NCBI RefSeq assembly: GCF_000695095.2
Contig: NZ_CP011454.1
Location: 2,294,001 to 2,358,000, forward strand
Source of the DNA: Gemmatimonas phototrophica
GTDB lineage: Bacteria > Gemmatimonadota > Gemmatimonadetes > Gemmatimonadales > Gemmatimonadaceae
DNA length: 64,000 nt
Reading direction: 5' to 3'
Below the pieces are notes generated by a model that did no database searches, had not been told where the DNA came from, and was given only the letters and a program-made list of their open reading frames with translations. The first letter of the stretch is position 1; every line of letters begins with the position of its first letter. The translations under genes and the position numbers were made by a program. Of this stretch, positions 35,126 through 43,310 are shown piece by piece.

Positions 35126-35137
35126 CCCCCGTTGGCC
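35114..35137. repeat. inverted repeat over the infC -35 region
   Basis: GGCCAACG and CGTTGGCC form an 8-bp perfect inverted repeat with an 8-nt spacer that contains most of the TTGACG element, 12 nt downstream of the MBL gene stop. It could be an operator, or a hairpin ending the upstream transcript, though it lacks a T-run. Confidence 0.4.
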
Positions 35138-35149
35138 TGCCCGTGGCCC

Positions 35150-36046
35150 CTATTCGGCCAGACGGTAGCCCTTGCCGTCGTGCGCCACCCGCCCAAATCC
35201 CACCTGCGCGTCATGTTCGAACATGAGAAGCCATTCTTCCCTGACCGCCTCCGCCAGCAGCGCCCGCTTGGATTCCAAGGTGACCAGCGGCTCCACGTCA
35301 TAGCCCATGATCCAGGGGAGCGGCAAATGGTGGGTCGTGGGCACGACATCGCCCAGAAAACAGAGCGTTTCTCCGGCGGACCGAACCAAAACGCTCTGAT
35401 GATGCGGCGTGTGGCCAGGGGTTGGCCGTACGATGATCCCCGGGACGATCTCCCGCTCCCCCTCCACAAAATCGAACCGGTCGGCCGCCACGATGGGGGC
35501 CCAGTTTGGCGGGAAGTAACTCGCGGTGGTTCGCTCATTGGGCGTTTCGGCATAGGCCCGTTCGCCCGCCTGCACGACATACCGAGCGTTGGGAAACGCC
35601 GAGATCACCTCACCCGTTGGCGTCCGCCACGTGTTGCCGCCGGCATGGTCAAAATGCAGGTGAGTGTTGATGACCATTTTGATGTCGTCCGGCGTAAACC
35701 CGGCGGCGCGAATGCCGTCTTCCAGCGCCGTGCGGTCGTCGTGACCACGATTCTCAATGGCATAGATGTCATGGAACTTCGGGGTCTCCTTGTTGCCGGC
35801 CCCGGTATCCACCAGAATAAGCCCGTCGTCGTGCTCCACCAGCAGACACCGCATCCCGAGCGGAATGCGGTTTTTCTCGTCCGCGGCCAGCCGCCGCGAC
35901 CACAACGTCTTCGGCACCACGCCAAACATGGCGCCGCCGTCCAGTTGCTGACCTCCCGCCTGAATGGCGTGAATTCGCAGCCGACCCAGCTGACGGGTCT
36001 CGTGCAAAGGCTGCGGAAACGGGTACGACGCATACATGTCGGTCAC
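35150..36046 (-). CDS. MBL-fold metallo-hydrolase
   Basis: A 298-aa metallo-beta-lactamase fold. INTHLHFDHAGGN is the HxHxDH zinc motif; further ligands are in PTPGHTPHHQS and FLGDVVPTTHHL. No signal peptide, so cytoplasmic. The family includes lactonases, thioesterases and many others; LVDTGAGNKETPKFHDIY resembles the N-terminal part of quorum-quenching-lactonase-like proteins, but substrate cannot be assigned. The start overlaps the DnaQ-like gene by 4 nt. Confidence 0.85.
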   Translation of the reverse strand: MTDMYASYPFPQPLHETRQLGRLRIHAIQAGGQQLDGGAMFGVVPKTLWSRRLAADEKNRIPLGMRCLLVEHDDGLILVDTGAGNKETPKFHDIYAIENRGHDDRTALEDGIRAAGFTPDDIKMVINTHLHFDHAGGNTWRTPTGEVISAFPNARYVVQAGERAYAETPNERTTASYFPPNWAPIVAADRFDFVEGEREIVPGIIVRPTPGHTPHHQSVLVRSAGETLCFLGDVVPTTHHLPLPWIMGYDVEPLVTLESKRALLAEAVREEWLLMFEHDAQVGFGRVAHDGKGYRLAE

Positions 36047-37032
36047 GCGGGATCGTCCTCAATAGCTGGGAGTGGAAACGCCCGACGCCGGCGGTCACTG
36101 GCCGTGGTGCGGCGTTGCTTGGCCGATGGATTCAGGCGAGCATCCAGTTCGGCCCAGGTGCTCACCCCCTCCCCCTCGGCCACCTGCAGCATCCGACACA
36201 ACGCTTTGGCGGTGGCTACGGCATCGCCGCCCGCCCGGTGGCGCCCCTCGATGTCGATGCCGAAGTACCGGGTCACATGGTCGAGCGACCTTCGGGGCAG
36301 TTGCGGGAGCAAGGCCTTGGCCATCCGCACGGTACACAACCGCGGCCCGGACAGCTCATGGCCGGCGGCCCGGCGGAGCTCCTCGCTCACAAAACGCCAA
36401 TCAAATGCGGCATTGTGAGCCGCGAAGACCGCGCCACGCAGGTGCTCTACCACCTGATCAGCGATGTGACGGAAGCTGGGCTGGTCGCGCACCATTTCCC
36501 ACGTGATCTGGGTGAGCGCCATGATGTACGGCGGAATAGGCCGCTCGGGATTGACCAGCTGACTGTAGACGTCAGTGACCTCCCCGCCCCGGACCTGCGC
36601 GATGGCGATTTCCGTGATGCGGTCCCCACTCGCCGCCTGGCCCCCGGTGGTTTCGACGTCCACGACGGCAAAGGCAATGTCGCGCAGCCGTGGACTGTTC
36701 TCCGGGGCCCGCCCACTCCCGGTGCCACGCTTCGTTGTGCTCCCGACCTGGGCAGGCAACGGGACAGCCAAGCCCTCAGCGACGCCCTCGGCCAATGCCC
36801 AATGCCCACTAGGCAGACAGACAAACTCCGGGTGGCTGCCGAGCAGCGCGTGCGCCATCCGTTCGGCGGCATCGCCCTGCAGACGATCAACCTGGCACAC
36901 GTCGCGCATGAGCGTCACGGCGTCGAGCGGCCCGGCCGTCAGGCGACGAAGCGCGCGCCCCGACAACGTGGTCGGTCGCGGGGTCGCAGCGGTACCGAAG
37001 GGGCGCGGGGCGCCAGGGAAAGGTCCAGACAC
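36043..37032 (-). CDS. DnaQ-like 3'-5' exonuclease (DEDDh)
   Basis: A protein of 329 aa. An N-terminal ~110-residue region without recognised motifs (it may be a winged-helix-like module, LTAGPLDAVTLMRDVCQ) precedes an exonuclease domain: FAVVDVETTGG (Exo I), AAHNAAFDWRFV (Exo II) and HRAGGDAVATA (Exo III with DEDDh His). It could be the proofreading epsilon subunit of DNA polymerase III or a stand-alone repair/RNase-T-like exonuclease; the extra N-terminus argues against plain epsilon. GTG at 37032 sits 6 nt after a TATCTT box. Divergent from rex, with the Rex operator between. Confidence 0.82.
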   Translation of the reverse strand: MSGPFPGAPRPFGTAATPRPTTLSGRALRRLTAGPLDAVTLMRDVCQVDRLQGDAAERMAHALLGSHPEFVCLPSGHWALAEGVAEGLAVPLPAQVGSTTKRGTGSGRAPENSPRLRDIAFAVVDVETTGGQAASGDRITEIAIAQVRGGEVTDVYSQLVNPERPIPPYIMALTQITWEMVRDQPSFRHIADQVVEHLRGAVFAAHNAAFDWRFVSEELRRAAGHELSGPRLCTVRMAKALLPQLPRRSLDHVTRYFGIDIEGRHRAGGDAVATAKALCRMLQVAEGEGVSTWAELDARLNPSAKQRRTTASDRRRRAFPLPAIEDDPA

Positions 37033-37038
37033 AGTTCT

Positions 37039-37044
37039 AAGATA
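37039..37044 (-). promoter_or_regulatory. -10-like box placed for a leaderless DnaQ-like transcript
   Basis: TATCTT on the minus strand, then AGAACT, then the GTG start. Same hexamer and spacing as before the M20 gene at 12526. No convincing -35. Confidence 0.35.
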
Positions 37045-37105
37045 GCAGCAGGTATGACACCCCCGCTGGTGCTGCCGCGGTCACCCTCCTAGCTTACCAA
37101 AGTCT

Positions 37106-37123
37106 TTGTGAAGAATTTCACAA
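37106..37123. promoter_or_regulatory. Rex operator
   Basis: TTGTGAAGAATTTCACAA is a perfect match to the known Rex consensus (TTGTGAA, 4 nt, TTCACAA). It ends 16 nt before the rex GTG, so rex is probably autorepressed and released when NADH/NAD+ rises. It is also 74 nt from the divergent exonuclease start. Confidence 0.92.
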
Positions 37124-37139
37124 GCCCAAACACGACGAC

Positions 37140-37784
37140 GTGAAACGCATCGCCGACTCTACCGTTCGCCGGCTGTCCATGTACCTCCGCTACCTGGAGG
37201 ATCTGGACACGCGCGGCCAGCAAACCGCTTCCAGTGACGAACTGGCCCATCTTTGTGGGACCACGCCGGCACAGGTCCGAAAAGATCTTTCCTTTTTCGG
37301 ATCCTTCGGGAAGCGAGGCCTCGGCTATCCCGTCCACGAACTGACCGCCCACCTGCGCGAGATCCTCGGACTGCAGCGTGAATGGAAGGTCATCATCATT
37401 GGCGCCGGGAAGATCGGCGCCGCCCTGGCCAACTATCGTGGGTTCCGCCAGCGCGGGTTCAAGGTGGCCGGCGTCTACGACAATGACCCCCTCAAGGTGG
37501 GACAACCCTGGGGCGAGGCCATTGTTCGTCGGATGGAGGACATTGAAGCGGATCTCACGCGTGAGGACGCGCCGATTGCCGTGCTCGCCATCCCAGCCGA
37601 AGGAGCGCAGCAGGTGGTGGACCGCCTTGTTGCCGCCGGCGTCCGTGCCATCCTGAACTTTGCCCCCACGCAAATTACCGTGCCGCCGCACGTGAACCTC
37701 AAAAGCGTGAACATGGCGATGGAACTGGAGGGGCTGTCCTTCGCCCTTACCAACCCCGGATATCTCGACGAAGGGGTGGCCTGA
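37140..37784 (+). CDS. rex: redox-sensing transcriptional repressor Rex
   Basis: A 214-aa protein. N-terminal winged helix (about 1-75: STVRRLSMYLRYLEDL, AHLCGTTPAQVRKDLSFFGSFGKRGLGY) and a Rossmann NADH-sensing domain with VIIIGAGKIGAALANY (about 83), ending in the domain-swapped helix FALTNPGYLD. GTG at 37140 begins the conserved N-terminus; no Shine-Dalgarno. Rex usually represses fermentative and respiratory genes under high NAD+/NADH. Monocistronic, convergent with rsmA 22 nt on. Confidence 0.97.
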   Translation: MKRIADSTVRRLSMYLRYLEDLDTRGQQTASSDELAHLCGTTPAQVRKDLSFFGSFGKRGLGYPVHELTAHLREILGLQREWKVIIIGAGKIGAALANYRGFRQRGFKVAGVYDNDPLKVGQPWGEAIVRRMEDIEADLTREDAPIAVLAIPAEGAQQVVDRLVAAGVRAILNFAPTQITVPPHVNLKSVNMAMELEGLSFALTNPGYLDEGVA

Positions 37785-37805
37785 CGTCGGCGCTGCCCTC
37801 CTCCG

Positions 37806-38696
37806 TTACTGGAGGGCGCGCACGAGTCTGGCGAAATCCGCCGGCGACAATGTTTCCGGCCGAGCCTCCGGGTTGAGCCCACAGGACGTCACGATGTCCA
37901 GCGCGCGTTCCGCATCGAGCGACGCGACGGTGCGAACGACCCGCACCAACTGTTTCCGCCGAAGTCCAAAGGCCGCCAGCACAAAACTGCGGAAGCGGGG
38001 CTCCAGCTCCGGTTCGATCACCGCCTCCGGTCGAGGAGTCACCCGCACCACGGCGCTGTCTACCGCGGGCGGAGGATTGAAGGAACCGGGGGGCACCTTT
38101 CGAATGAATTCGACGTTCACCACGGCCTGCAAATTGACACTCAGCGCGCCGTAGGTCTTGTCCCCCGGGGGCGCAGCCATCCGGTCGGCCACTTCCTTCT
38201 GTACCAAATAGACAGCGACGTCAGGGCGAGGTAACTCCAACGCATGGAATATGATAGGCGTTGTAATGTAATACGGAACATTACCTGCCAGCACGTACGA
38301 ACCGCCGGCCAACTCCGCCAGATTCGTCGTCAGGACATCCGCCTCCACAATCTGCACCTGCGACTTGTCGGCATACCGTGCCCGAAGGTGCTGCACCAAA
38401 TCGCGGTCCACTTCGACCGCCACCACCCTCTGGGCTTTCGCGACCAGACGATCCGTGAGTGCTCCGCGACCGGGGCCGATTTCCACCACGGTGCGCTGCG
38501 ACAGATCGCCCAACGCGTCCACAATACTGTCGAGCACCCGGGTATCGCCTAGAAAGTGCTGACCGAAACGTTTCCGGGGACCGGGGAGCCGGTCGGCCTG
38601 TCGCGGTGGCCGGGAGACGCTGGCCTTGCTGTTGGCACCGCTGTTCGCAACGCTACGGTTGCCGCCCCGTCCACTTCCGAATGGTCCGTGTTTCAT
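37806..38696 (-). CDS. rsmA: 16S rRNA (adenine1518-N6/adenine1519-N6)-dimethyltransferase
   Basis: A protein of 296 aa (KsgA). RKRFGQHFLGDTRVLDSIV is the RNA-contacting N-terminal segment, VVEIGPGRGALTDRL the SAM motif and LAGNVPYYITTPII the catalytic NxPY motif. A Ser/Arg/Pro-rich 40-residue N-terminal extension precedes the core and looks disordered. Last gene of the 13-kb array that starts at rpsU; 7 nt from the upstream phosphatase gene. Confidence 0.96.
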   Translation of the reverse strand: MKHGPFGSGRGGNRSVANSGANSKASVSRPPRQADRLPGPRKRFGQHFLGDTRVLDSIVDALGDLSQRTVVEIGPGRGALTDRLVAKAQRVVAVEVDRDLVQHLRARYADKSQVQIVEADVLTTNLAELAGGSYVLAGNVPYYITTPIIFHALELPRPDVAVYLVQKEVADRMAAPPGDKTYGALSVNLQAVVNVEFIRKVPPGSFNPPPAVDSAVVRVTPRPEAVIEPELEPRFRSFVLAAFGLRRKQLVRVVRTVASLDAERALDIVTSCGLNPEARPETLSPADFARLVRALQ

Positions 38697-38703
38697 GAAT
38701 GCC

Positions 38704-40338
38704 TCATGGTCGGTCTACCACAACCACAGTGCAGTCATCGCGCAGTGGGGTGCGGCCAACGTGTGCCGATAATTGCTGGAACAGGGCGTCGAGTATGGCA
38801 TCGGGCGTTTCCCCGTGGGTCATGGTGCGGAGTGTGTCCAGAATGGCCGGCTCCGTCAGCCGGTTATCGCGGGCATCCCTCGCATCGACCACCCCATCGG
38901 TGATGAAGACCAACCGGCTTCCCGGCTTCCAGGTCATGACACACTCTTCGATGGTGTCGTCGCACCACCCCAGGGGCGGGGCCACTGCAGCCAACCGCGT
39001 CCATTGTCCGTCGGCCGTTACGACAAACGCGTGCGGATGCCCGGCATTGGCAAAACGCAGTTCGCCGGCCCGCGCATCGATGACGGCATAGCACATGGAG
39101 ATGGACATCTCCGTGCTTTCGAGTTCATCGCGGAGGCTGCGGTGCACCGCCTCGAGGGCAATGGACGGGTCGAAGGCAGCCTGGACATGAATGCCCGCCG
39201 CGCTCAACGCGAGCGCCATGATCAGGGCCGATTGATACCCATGCCCGGAGACGTCTCCAATCAGCACGCCGGTACGGTCTCGATCGAGGCGTGCCAGCAG
39301 GAAGAAATCCCCCCCAACACTCTCGGCCGGAACCACCCGGGCGGCCGCTCGAGCTTCCGGCTGAACCACACGGGGATTGGGCAACAGCTTGAGCTGCAAT
39401 TCGTTGGCCAATTGCATTTCACGCGCCATCTGCTGACGTTCGACCGCTGCGCGCACCAGACTTGCATTATGCATCGCGGTGCCGATCTGTGTGCTCACCG
39501 CAACGGCGAGCTTCCGATCGCCAGCGCTGAATGGCGCCCCCCCTTCCCGGCCGCCGAGCACCAGTACGCCGAGCGGAAGAGCCACCCCCTCAGCGCCCCG
39601 TCGAGTGGGAACGGCGAACGTCCCGGTGATGCCCACGCCACTGCTGGGGCGGGTAATGGCGACGGCCAATAACGGGGCGCCGCGCCCGGATAGCACAGGA
39701 TCGGCGAAAACGGCAGCCGAACCGTCTTCCGTACACGCACTGCCCGACCGGAACGCCCGCACGGCCACATGCTCGTGGCGATCCAGAGAAACCGGTTCGT
39801 AGGTGATGTCTCTCAGACCCATTGAAGCAATGGGGGTGAGAAGCCCCTGCGGGCGATTGGTCTGCAGAAATACCGCGCGTTTGGCCCCCACCGTTGTGGC
39901 CAGCTCGACCAGCAACGTGTCGGCCACGTCCTCCACCGAGGTGGTGCCCCCCAGCAGTTCTCCAATTGCATACAGGAGATTGATTTCCTCGTATCGCTCT
40001 GCCAACTCACGAGTGGCCCCATCGCGCTCACGGGTCAGTCGGCGGACCACCGGCAGCAGGCGACCAAGCAGCCGGTCGGCATCAGCAGCATGACCCGGTT
40101 CGACAAAAAGCCACCCAACGCTGTCACCGGTGGTCACCAGCTGAGCGTGAAGTGCCTGCGAACGAGCCCAGGTGGCCACATCCCACGCACTGGCGCCCGC
40201 TTCTGTCCGTGCCGCGAAGCCGGACGAAGAGGCGCCAAGTAGCGAGGGAATAACTGCCCCTTCCCGTCGCTCCCAGATGGCGGCCTCTCGCCCGGTGGCC
40301 TCAAGAAATGCGGCCAGAAGGGCGGTGACCTCGGTCAT
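38704..40338 (-). CDS. GAF-domain PP2C-type (SpoIIE/RsbU-like) phosphatase
   Basis: A 544-aa protein. The N-terminal ~110 residues are unassigned, a GAF-like sensor follows (about 120-290, RYEEINLLYAIGELLGGTTSVEDVADTLL), then a coiled linker (EMQLANELQLKLLPN) and a SpoIIE-type PP2C domain with GGDFFLLARLDRDRTGVLIGDVSGHG and a late LRDDCTVVVVD. Such phosphatases dephosphorylate STAS antagonists, freeing an anti-sigma kinase to change partner. ATG 40338 overlaps the upstream kinase stop by 4 nt. No transmembrane segment, so the signal is cytosolic. Confidence 0.9.
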   Translation of the reverse strand: MTEVTALLAAFLEATGREAAIWERREGAVIPSLLGASSSGFAARTEAGASAWDVATWARSQALHAQLVTTGDSVGWLFVEPGHAADADRLLGRLLPVVRRLTRERDGATRELAERYEEINLLYAIGELLGGTTSVEDVADTLLVELATTVGAKRAVFLQTNRPQGLLTPIASMGLRDITYEPVSLDRHEHVAVRAFRSGSACTEDGSAAVFADPVLSGRGAPLLAVAITRPSSGVGITGTFAVPTRRGAEGVALPLGVLVLGGREGGAPFSAGDRKLAVAVSTQIGTAMHNASLVRAAVERQQMAREMQLANELQLKLLPNPRVVQPEARAAARVVPAESVGGDFFLLARLDRDRTGVLIGDVSGHGYQSALIMALALSAAGIHVQAAFDPSIALEAVHRSLRDELESTEMSISMCYAVIDARAGELRFANAGHPHAFVVTADGQWTRLAAVAPPLGWCDDTIEECVMTWKPGSRLVFITDGVVDARDARDNRLTEPAILDTLRTMTHGETPDAILDALFQQLSAHVGRTPLRDDCTVVVVDRP

Positions 40339-40859
40339 GCCTTGTGCAGGATGAGGCGGAGGAGATGGCCGGCCTCCAGACATTCACTGACCACCTCATC
40401 CATCAACTGACGCATGAGGAAGATGCCGCGCCCGTCCTCACGTTCCAGCCAGTCAGGATCGTCCGGGGTGCGCTGCTCGACCGTCACATCAAAGCCTTGG
40501 CCTTCGTCGGTGACGTCCACCACCATGCGTTCGCTGTTCACGACAGCCAGCACCACCACCGTCCGCGACACGACATTGCGGTTGCCCTGAAGGATCGCGT
40601 TGGCGAGTGCTTCCGTGATGGCGACCGGGACGTTGAGCCGGCACTGTCGTGGCGAGAAGCCCGCCGCGGCGCACAGCGCCACGATGTCCTCCACCACCGG
40701 TCCGATGCACTGCAGGTCAGAAACCAGCACCCACCGTTTCGACACGTGCGTCACCGTCGCCTCCGGGGCGATCTCCGCCAGAAAGGCCCGCGCCGCGACG
40801 GTCTCTCCTCGCGCCACTGTCCGAGGGGACGCCCCCCGCTGACCAATGCGCGTGGCCAC
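40335..40859 (-). CDS. anti-sigma-factor-type serine kinase (RsbW/SpoIIAB-like HATPase)
   Basis: About 174 aa with a GHKL ATPase fold: N-box ITEALANAILQGN, G1 DVTDEGQGFDV and G2-like DGRGIFLMRQLMDEV. RsbW-type proteins bind and phosphorylate STAS antagonists and may hold a sigma factor. The start is uncertain: GTG 40859 lies 4 nt after the STAS stop, while ATG 40898 would overlap that gene by 35 nt and add an Arg-rich leader. No sigma factor is encoded nearby, so the output partner is unknown. Confidence 0.88.
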   Translation of the reverse strand: MATRIGQRGASPRTVARGETVAARAFLAEIAPEATVTHVSKRWVLVSDLQCIGPVVEDIVALCAAAGFSPRQCRLNVPVAITEALANAILQGNRNVVSRTVVVLAVVNSERMVVDVTDEGQGFDVTVEQRTPDDPDWLEREDGRGIFLMRQLMDEVVSECLEAGHLLRLILHKA

Positions 40860-40863
40860 AGAC

Positions 40864-41196
40864 TTAGCGGGCCGCGAGCGCGTCGGCGCGCGTGGCATAG
40901 AGAGGGAAGAGCGCATCCAGGCGCGTGAGTTCGAACAAGGTGCGCAGATCTTCATTCAATCCCACCAAGCGCAGATCGCCGCCGGCGTCCCGCAGTCGCC
41001 GGCTCAGCGACACCAGAGCGCCGAGCCCAGAGCTATCGATGTACCCGGAGGTGGTGAAATCCACCACGACCAGACGGGCCCCCTGCTCGACCGCGTCGAG
41101 AATGGTCTGCTTGAACTCCTGCCGATTGGTGACCACCAACTGACCGTCCACCGTGACGATCGCGATGTCGTCCATGCGTTCCAGCGAGAAGCTCAT
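40864..41196 (-). CDS. STAS-domain anti-sigma factor antagonist (RsbV/SpoIIAA-like)
   Basis: A 110-aa single STAS domain. Phosphorylatable Ser is in the conserved VDFTTSGYIDSSGLGALVSL. It should switch the adjacent kinase when dephosphorylated by the adjacent PP2C protein. 7 nt after pta, so probably co-transcribed with the metabolic genes upstream. Confidence 0.93.
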   Translation of the reverse strand: MSFSLERMDDIAIVTVDGQLVVTNRQEFKQTILDAVEQGARLVVVDFTTSGYIDSSGLGALVSLSRRLRDAGGDLRLVGLNEDLRTLFELTRLDALFPLYATRADALAAR

Positions 41197-41203
41197 ACTG
41201 TGC

Positions 41204-42229
41204 TCAGAGTCCGGGGGTCAGGTCAGGCCGGGCGGCGGCCTGCAGGGCGGTGATTGCCGCAACATGTGCAATGTCGTCGGCAGTTGCCCCGCGGGACAAG
41301 TCACTGCACGGTTTCGCGAGCCCCTGTAGAATGGGGCCAATCGCCGTGCCGTGGGCCAAGCGCTGTGTGAGCTTGTAGGCAATGTTGCCCGCGTCCAGCG
41401 ACGGAAACACGAGAATGTTGGCAATCCCGGCGGCGGGCTCCCCCGGCGCCTTCCGGCGAGCCAGCTCCGGAATGAGCGCGGCATCCACCTGAAGTTCCCC
41501 CGACACGATCAATAAGGGCGCCTCTTCGCGCACGATGGCGACGGCTTCCCGGACCTTGCTCACCGAGGGGCCATCGGCGCTGCCCATTGAGCTGTAGGAG
41601 AGGAAGGCCACCCGTGGCTCATCCCCCACGATGCGACGACGGTCAGCGGCGGCGGCCAGGGCGATGTCCGCCAGTTGCCGTGCGGTGGGATCGGGGACCA
41701 CCGCACAGTCGGTGTACGTCAGGACTTCGGCCTCGTTTCCACGGAAGGGCGGTACGATGAGATAAAACGACGAGGATACCGTTTTGACGCCGGGGGCTGC
41801 CCCAATGGTCCAGATGGCGGCCCGCAACACATCGGCCGTGGTATGGACCGCACCCGCGACGCAGCCATCGGCCTCACCTAGCGCCACCAGGCTATCGGCA
41901 AAGTACAGCGGGTCTCTGGCCAATCGCTCGGCGTCATCCCGCGTGAGCCCCTTGCTTCCACGACGGGCGAGCAGATGCTCGACGATCTGCGGCAGCCGCG
42001 GATCCTCCAGCGGGTCAATCAGCGTGCCTCCCGATGGCACAACACCGGTCGGAGCATCCCCGCGTCTGACCAGCACGGGGTGTACCGACCCCTGCTTTTG
42101 CAGACGCAGAACGGCCGAGACCGTACGCGGGTCGGTGGCTTCGGGAAACAGAATGGTCCGCCGAGTGGCACTGGCCCGCTCATGCAGCGAATCAAGAAAC
42201 GATGTGGTGGCGGCGCTGTCCTGACTCAT
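41204..42229 (-). CDS. pta: phosphate acetyltransferase
   Basis: A 341-aa protein, matching the short single-domain Pta. Interconverts acetyl-CoA and acetyl phosphate. TRRTILFPEATDPRTVSAV at the N-terminus, GCVAGAVHTTADVLRAA, YTDCAVVPDPTARQLADIA and FPSLDAGNIAYKLTQRLAHGTAIGPILQG are signatures. A phosphate butyryltransferase is a weaker alternative. ATGA overlap with coaD; no acetate kinase in the window. Confidence 0.93.
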   Translation of the reverse strand: MSQDSAATTSFLDSLHERASATRRTILFPEATDPRTVSAVLRLQKQGSVHPVLVRRGDAPTGVVPSGGTLIDPLEDPRLPQIVEHLLARRGSKGLTRDDAERLARDPLYFADSLVALGEADGCVAGAVHTTADVLRAAIWTIGAAPGVKTVSSSFYLIVPPFRGNEAEVLTYTDCAVVPDPTARQLADIALAAAADRRRIVGDEPRVAFLSYSSMGSADGPSVSKVREAVAIVREEAPLLIVSGELQVDAALIPELARRKAPGEPAAGIANILVFPSLDAGNIAYKLTQRLAHGTAIGPILQGLAKPCSDLSRGATADDIAHVAAITALQAAARPDLTPGL

Positions 42230-42789
42230 GTGGACGTGCCTCCGCTCGCTGCAGCTTGCTCCCGGTATCGTGCCACCAGCGCCTTCCCCACCACCGGATG
42301 AACCAACCCGGATACGTCGCCGCCAAACTTGGCCACTTCGCGGACCATACTGGAGCTGATGTACGTGGTATCGAGCGAAGGCGTCATGAAGACCGTCTCG
42401 AGATCCGGGTACAGGTGGCGGTTCATCAAGGCGATCTGAAACTCGTACTCGAAATCACTCACGGCCCGCAATCCACGAACGTTGACGCGGGCGCCCAGCG
42501 TCCGAGCAAACTCCACGAGGAGCCCCTTGAAGGACCGGACCTCGATGCGCGGATCCCCGTTGGTACACTCGTGAATGAACGCCATGCGCTCCTCAACCGA
42601 AAAGAGGGGCTGCTTGTTCATGTTGTTCGCCACTGCCACGATCAGATGGTCGGCAAACGTCAGCGTACGCCTGATGAGGTCTTCGTGCCCATGCGTAATG
42701 GGATCGAACGACCCCGCGTAGAGGGCGACAAGCGGGCCACTTGGGCGAACAGCGTTGAGAACGATCGCGGGAGCCGGATCAGGCGTCAC
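42226..42789 (-). CDS. coaD: phosphopantetheine adenylyltransferase
   Basis: A 187-aa protein. AMP transfer to 4'-phosphopantetheine, penultimate step of CoA synthesis. YAGSFDPITHGHEDLIRR has the nucleotidyltransferase HxGH-type motif and YISSSMVREVAKFGGDVSGLV the second motif. It has a non-core N-terminal leader of about 20 residues (TPDPAPAIVLNAVRPSGP), so a later start is possible, but ATG 42789 overlaps rsmD by 4 nt. rsmD-coaD is a very common pair. Confidence 0.96.
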   Translation of the reverse strand: MTPDPAPAIVLNAVRPSGPLVALYAGSFDPITHGHEDLIRRTLTFADHLIVAVANNMNKQPLFSVEERMAFIHECTNGDPRIEVRSFKGLLVEFARTLGARVNVRGLRAVSDFEYEFQIALMNRHLYPDLETVFMTPSLDTTYISSSMVREVAKFGGDVSGLVHPVVGKALVARYREQAAASGGTST

Positions 42790-43307
42790 AACGAGGTACG
42801 GAAGAAGGTCAGGGCCGTGGTGCCATACCGACGGGTTTCGCCAATCGCAGGAAGTGCGACTGCCGACGAATGTTCAACGGCAAACACGGCCGCGAAAGGG
42901 ACCTCGAGCCATTGTTGCGCCAACTGGTGAGCAATGTCGGTCCCATAGGGAGGATCCGCAAAGGCCACATCGTAGGCGCCGGCGGGAAGTGTCTGGACAA
43001 ACCGCACGGCCTCGTCGCGGTGGATCCTGGCGCCTTCGTGTCCTCCCAACCCTTCGAGATTGGCCTGCAGGACTTTCACGACCTTGAGCGATTGCTCAAC
43101 AAAGTCACATTCGGCCGCGCCGCGGGAGAGACTTTCCAACCCCAGCGCTCCACTGCCGGCGCACAGATCAAGCACCCGCGCGTCCGGAAGAATGGGGTGC
43201 ACAATGCTCATCCACGATTCACGAACGCGATCGCCGGTGGGACGAACCTGGTCGCCCGGAGGAGCCTGTATCCGTCGCCCTTTCCAGCGACCGGAGATGA
43301 TGCGCAT
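42786..43307 (-). CDS. rsmD: 16S rRNA (guanine966-N2)-methyltransferase
   Basis: A 173-aa protein. MRIISGRWKGRRIQAP is the usual RsmD start, VLDLCAGSGALGLESLSRG the SAM site and VAFADPPYGTD the DPPY catalytic motif. 3 nt after recJ. Confidence 0.95.
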   Translation of the reverse strand: MRIISGRWKGRRIQAPPGDQVRPTGDRVRESWMSIVHPILPDARVLDLCAGSGALGLESLSRGAAECDFVEQSLKVVKVLQANLEGLGGHEGARIHRDEAVRFVQTLPAGAYDVAFADPPYGTDIAHQLAQQWLEVPFAAVFAVEHSSAVALPAIGETRRYGTTALTFFRTSL

Positions 43308-43310
43308 CGA

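Noticed and set aside
37787-37812. Hairpin GCCCTCC/GGAGGGC between convergent rex and rsmA as a terminator
   Set aside because: Only 7 bp, no T-run on either strand, and it overlaps the rsmA coding end.
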